From positions 248,001-312,000 of the forward strand of contig NZ_BCTF01000002.1 of the NCBI RefSeq assembly GCF_001571145.1: a stretch of 64,000 nt of DNA, in the 5' to 3' direction. Below are positions 61,854-64,000 of the stretch, one piece after another. How positions within the stretch are numbered: the first letter of the stretch is position 1; each line of letters opens with the position of its first letter. A program made the translations under genes and the position numbers. This stretch comes from Hydrogenophaga flava NBRC 102514 (GTDB lineage Bacteria > Pseudomonadota > Gammaproteobacteria > Burkholderiales > Burkholderiaceae_C). The notes under the pieces are model-generated. The model had not been told where the DNA came from. It ran no database searches and worked only from the letters and a program-made list of their open reading frames with translations.

Positions 61854-62843
61854 ATGACCTTCCAGACCCGCCGCCGCGATGCCCTGCGCATCGGCGCCTC
61901 GCTCGCCGCCGCTTCCGTGCTGCCCGCCTGGTCGCAGACACCGCAGACCCTGCGCTTTGCCGCCGTGTTCTCGGACCGCGACATCCGTGCCGAGATGATG
62001 AAACAGCTCGCTACCGCGGTGGCGGCCGATTACAAGATTGAGACCTTCCTGAACTCCACGCTCTACAAACAGGGCACCGAGCTGGTGGCGCTGCAGCGCG
62101 ACAACCTGGATATGGGCAACATCGGCCCGCAGGACTTTTCCAAGCAGGTGCCGGCGTGGTCGCTGCTGACCTCGGCCTACCTGTTCCGCGACGCCAACCA
62201 CCTCACCAGGTTCTTCGCCAGCGACCTGGGCACCCAGATGAAGAAGATGGTGGAAGACCAGGTGAAGGTGAAGATCCTTGGCCCCACCTTCTTTGGCACG
62301 CGCCACGTCGGTCTCAAGGGCAAGAAGAAGATCAGCACGCCGGCCGACCTGGTGGGCGTCAAGCTGCGCATGCCGCCGGGCGACGCCTGGCAACTGCTGG
62401 GCAAGTCGCTGGGCGCCAACCCCACACCCATGGCCTACGCCGAGACCTACACCGGCCTGCAGACCGGCGCCATCGACGGCCAGGACAACCCGCTGCCCAA
62501 TGTGCAGAACATGAAGTTCTACGAGGTGATGCAGCAGATCGTGCTGACCTCGCACCTGGTGGGCTACGACCTGCTGACCATCAACCTCAAGGTCTGGCAG
62601 GCCATGTCGCCGGCGAAGCAGCAGGCCTTCCAGGCCGCGGCCGACAAGGCGATCGCGTGGAGCAACGCCGAGCACCTCAAGCGCGAAGCCGAGCTGGCCG
62701 AGGAGTTCCGCAAGGCCGGGCTGGAGGTCTACGCGCCCAACGTCAACGCCTTCCGCGAGTACGCCCAGAAGGTCTACCTCTCGTCCGAACAGGCCAAGGA
62801 CTGGCCACCCGGCATGCTGGAAAAGATCAACGCGCTGAGCTGA
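61854..62843 (+). CDS. TRAP transporter solute receptor (DctP family)
   Basis: A 329-residue periplasmic binding protein. A leader with RRRDALRIGASLAAASVLPA suggests Tat or Sec export. The mature part has the DctP features: LYKQGTELVALQRDNLDMG, the ligand Arg in GVKLRMPPG near 165, and YTGLQTGAIDGQDNPL. No DctQ/DctM membrane genes lie downstream in the window. It follows aroQ by 37 bases in the same orientation, so quinate, shikimate or a similar hydroxy acid is the most likely ligand (inference). AGGAGA precedes the ATG. Confidence 0.92.
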   Translation: MTFQTRRRDALRIGASLAAASVLPAWSQTPQTLRFAAVFSDRDIRAEMMKQLATAVAADYKIETFLNSTLYKQGTELVALQRDNLDMGNIGPQDFSKQVPAWSLLTSAYLFRDANHLTRFFASDLGTQMKKMVEDQVKVKILGPTFFGTRHVGLKGKKKISTPADLVGVKLRMPPGDAWQLLGKSLGANPTPMAYAETYTGLQTGAIDGQDNPLPNVQNMKFYEVMQQIVLTSHLVGYDLLTINLKVWQAMSPAKQQAFQAAADKAIAWSNAEHLKREAELAEEFRKAGLEVYAPNVNAFREYAQKVYLSSEQAKDWPPGMLEKINALS

Positions 62844-62856
62844 AAGGAGTTCCCGT

Positions 62857-63546
62857 ATGACCCGCCGAGGACAGGCCCAGCTCGCCATCTGGAGCGACAT
62901 CGAACCCGGCCAGGAAACCGACTACCTGCATTGGCTCACACGCGAACACGTGCTGGAGCGTGTGGGTGTGGACGGCTTCCTCTCGGGCCGCGTGTTCCGC
63001 GCCGAGGCCGGCGGCAAGCGCCGCTTCTTCATCACCTACGAGCTGCAGGACACCGGCGTGCTGGCCGGCCCGTCGTACCTGGCGCGGCTGAACGCGCCCA
63101 CGCCCTGGTCGCAGCGCACCATGCCCATCCTGCAGAACTTCGCGCGCGGCGGCGGGCCGGTGGTGGCGCGCTCGGGACTGGGCTGCGGGTCGGTGGTGGC
63201 CCCGCTGCGGCTGGACCTCGAAGCCGCGGGCCTGCAGGACGCCGCAGCCCAACAGGCGCTGGTGCAGAAGGTGGCCGGGCTGGACGCCGTGGCCCAGGTC
63301 TGGCTGATGCAGGTGGACGCCGCCGGCACCGGCGTGCAGACCAAAGAAAAGTCCATGCGCCGCAGCGCAGAGGGCGTGTTCGACGGCGTGCTGGTGGTGG
63401 AGGCGCTGCACACCGCGGCCGCGCAGGCGGCGCTGGAGACCTTGCTGAACGGCGAGCTGGCGAACGCGGGGGTGAGCGACCGGCAACTTTTCAGCGCCTG
63501 CTACCAGCTCGACCGGCGGCTGGCCGGGCTGGACGGCGCCAGCTGA
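62857..63546 (+). CDS. uncharacterised protein with a ferredoxin-like (EthD/DABB-type) appearance
   Basis: I do not recognise this 229-residue protein with certainty. Its two halves look like repeated alpha+beta ferredoxin-like units: the first about 5-95 (QLAIWSDIEPGQETDYLHWL, REHVLERVGVDGFLSGRVF), the second about 110-220. The first half resembles dimeric EthD/DABB-type proteins that handle small aromatics or polyketides. No signal peptide or catalytic motif is clear. It starts 13 bases after the DctP stop with AAAGGAG in position, so it is probably co-transcribed and pathway-related. Confidence 0.6.
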   Translation: MTRRGQAQLAIWSDIEPGQETDYLHWLTREHVLERVGVDGFLSGRVFRAEAGGKRRFFITYELQDTGVLAGPSYLARLNAPTPWSQRTMPILQNFARGGGPVVARSGLGCGSVVAPLRLDLEAAGLQDAAAQQALVQKVAGLDAVAQVWLMQVDAAGTGVQTKEKSMRRSAEGVFDGVLVVEALHTAAAQAALETLLNGELANAGVSDRQLFSACYQLDRRLAGLDGAS

Positions 63547-63552
63547 GCAGGC

Positions 63553-64000
63553 TCAGTTCATCGGTGCCGACATCGTCAGCTGCAGCGGCCCGTACCAGGC
63601 CGTGACGGCGGCGCCCGAGTTGTTCGAATCGGTCATCAGGCCCAGGCCGATCATCGGCCCCGGCGCCTCGCCGAACGCGAGCCGGAAATCGGCCTCCACG
63701 TCGCGGTCGAAGTCCACCCACTGGTTCAGCCGCGCCGGCCCCGACTCCACCACGATCTGACGGATGCGCCCGGTGTAGGGGTTGGGGATCACCGTGCCGG
63801 CCGGGTAGCGGTTGTCCCACACATACATGATCGACGCGTAGGGCAGGGGCTTGCCGGCGATCAGGCCCGACAGCTCCGAGACGATGTGGTCGCGCGCCTT
63901 CCAGCTGCCGTTGTGGCGGTCGCCGTCGAAGCTCAGGATCAGCCGCGCCACCGAATCGTCCTCGCCCTTTTCGCCCAGGTTGAACGCCGGGTTCAGCGCC
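63553..64000 (-). CDS. DUF3047 protein (partial, 5' end beyond the window)
   Basis: Only the C-terminal ~149 residues are present; the reading frame runs through the right edge without a convincing start. Segments such as SVARLILSFDGD, YVWDNRYPAGTV and GLMTDSNNSGAAVTAWYG match the DUF3047 family, beta-rich secreted or periplasmic proteins of unknown function. It converges with the gene at 62857-63546, six bases away. Confidence 0.75.
   Translation of the reverse strand, partial: ALNPAFNLGEKGEDDSVARLILSFDGDRHNGSWKARDHIVSELSGLIAGKPLPYASIMYVWDNRYPAGTVIPNPYTGRIRQIVVESGPARLNQWVDFDRDVEADFRLAFGEAPGPMIGLGLMTDSNNSGAAVTAWYGPLQLTMSAPMN

Overview
The window reads as ordinary chromosome of a high-GC betaproteobacterium, most likely a Hydrogenophaga-like member of the Comamonadaceae (Burkholderiales). 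That placement is inferred from dense GC-rich coding on both strands, the glnA-ntrB-ntrC order, an intracellular PHB depolymerase, Bug-type solute receptors and many IclR-regulated aromatic-acid genes. I see no rRNA, tRNA, CRISPR array, transposase or phage gene. Almost all of the 64 kb is coding; only one gap (42111-42455) exceeds 300 bases, and it is a promoter region.

Layout. 0.1-2.7 kb: an alpha/beta hydrolase, an EI24-type membrane protein and a CinA-N-like molybdopterin-binding protein. 2.7-7.9 kb: nitrogen control, with glnA behind a well-spaced sigma-54 promoter and an upstream palindrome, a small secreted protein, then ntrB and ntrC. 7.9-13.1 kb: exonuclease III, then a tight five-gene cassette (thermostable-hemolysin family protein, acyl/AMP ligase, heme-oxygenase-like di-metal oxidase, SDR, secreted TPR protein) that looks like an uncharacterised small-molecule pathway. 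13.1-22.7 kb: folA, a DMT transporter and thyA on the minus strand, a GST, a D-2-hydroxyacid-type flavoenzyme, YihY, an orphan P450, and a MocR regulator facing a DUF2917 gene across a perfect 11-bp-arm palindrome. 22.7-26 kb: a 14-blade propeller sensor kinase. 26-33.8 kb: housekeeping and storage genes (metY, a CBS-domain protein, phaZ, aroC, an MFS transporter).

33.8-42.1 kb is a leftward catabolic operon: ABC substrate receptor, three tandem paralogous Rieske oxygenases, ATPase, permease, an amidohydrolase of the 8-oxoguanine-deaminase/triazine-hydrolase type, and a phthalate-dioxygenase-type reductase. It appears to import an N-containing ring compound, oxidise it in up to three positions and deaminate it. 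42.4-45.2 kb: an IclR regulator divergent from a split QuiC1-like pair (HPPD-like protein plus 3-dehydroshikimate-dehydratase-like TIM barrel) with the palindrome GTTCGATTATCGAAC between them. A second IclR regulator with aroQ and a TRAP receptor at 60.5-62.8 kb probably serves the same quinate/shikimate to protocatechuate route.

46.7-49.3 kb encodes an IorAB-like molybdenum hydroxylase. 49.4-55.6 kb is a divergent unit built round an AraC-family regulator: leftward qor, a TauD-like dioxygenase and a BKACE enzyme; rightward a Bug receptor and a YeiH-type exporter. The regulator gene is bracketed by two inverted, diverged copies of a 45-bp element (38 of 45 bases identical), each holding two TGTCCCA direct repeats 21 bp apart. 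These are almost certainly the regulator's two operators and define the regulon. The remainder holds yebC, a phospholipase D-family protein, pirin, azoR with a divergent LysR gene, and a DUF3047 gene cut by the right edge.
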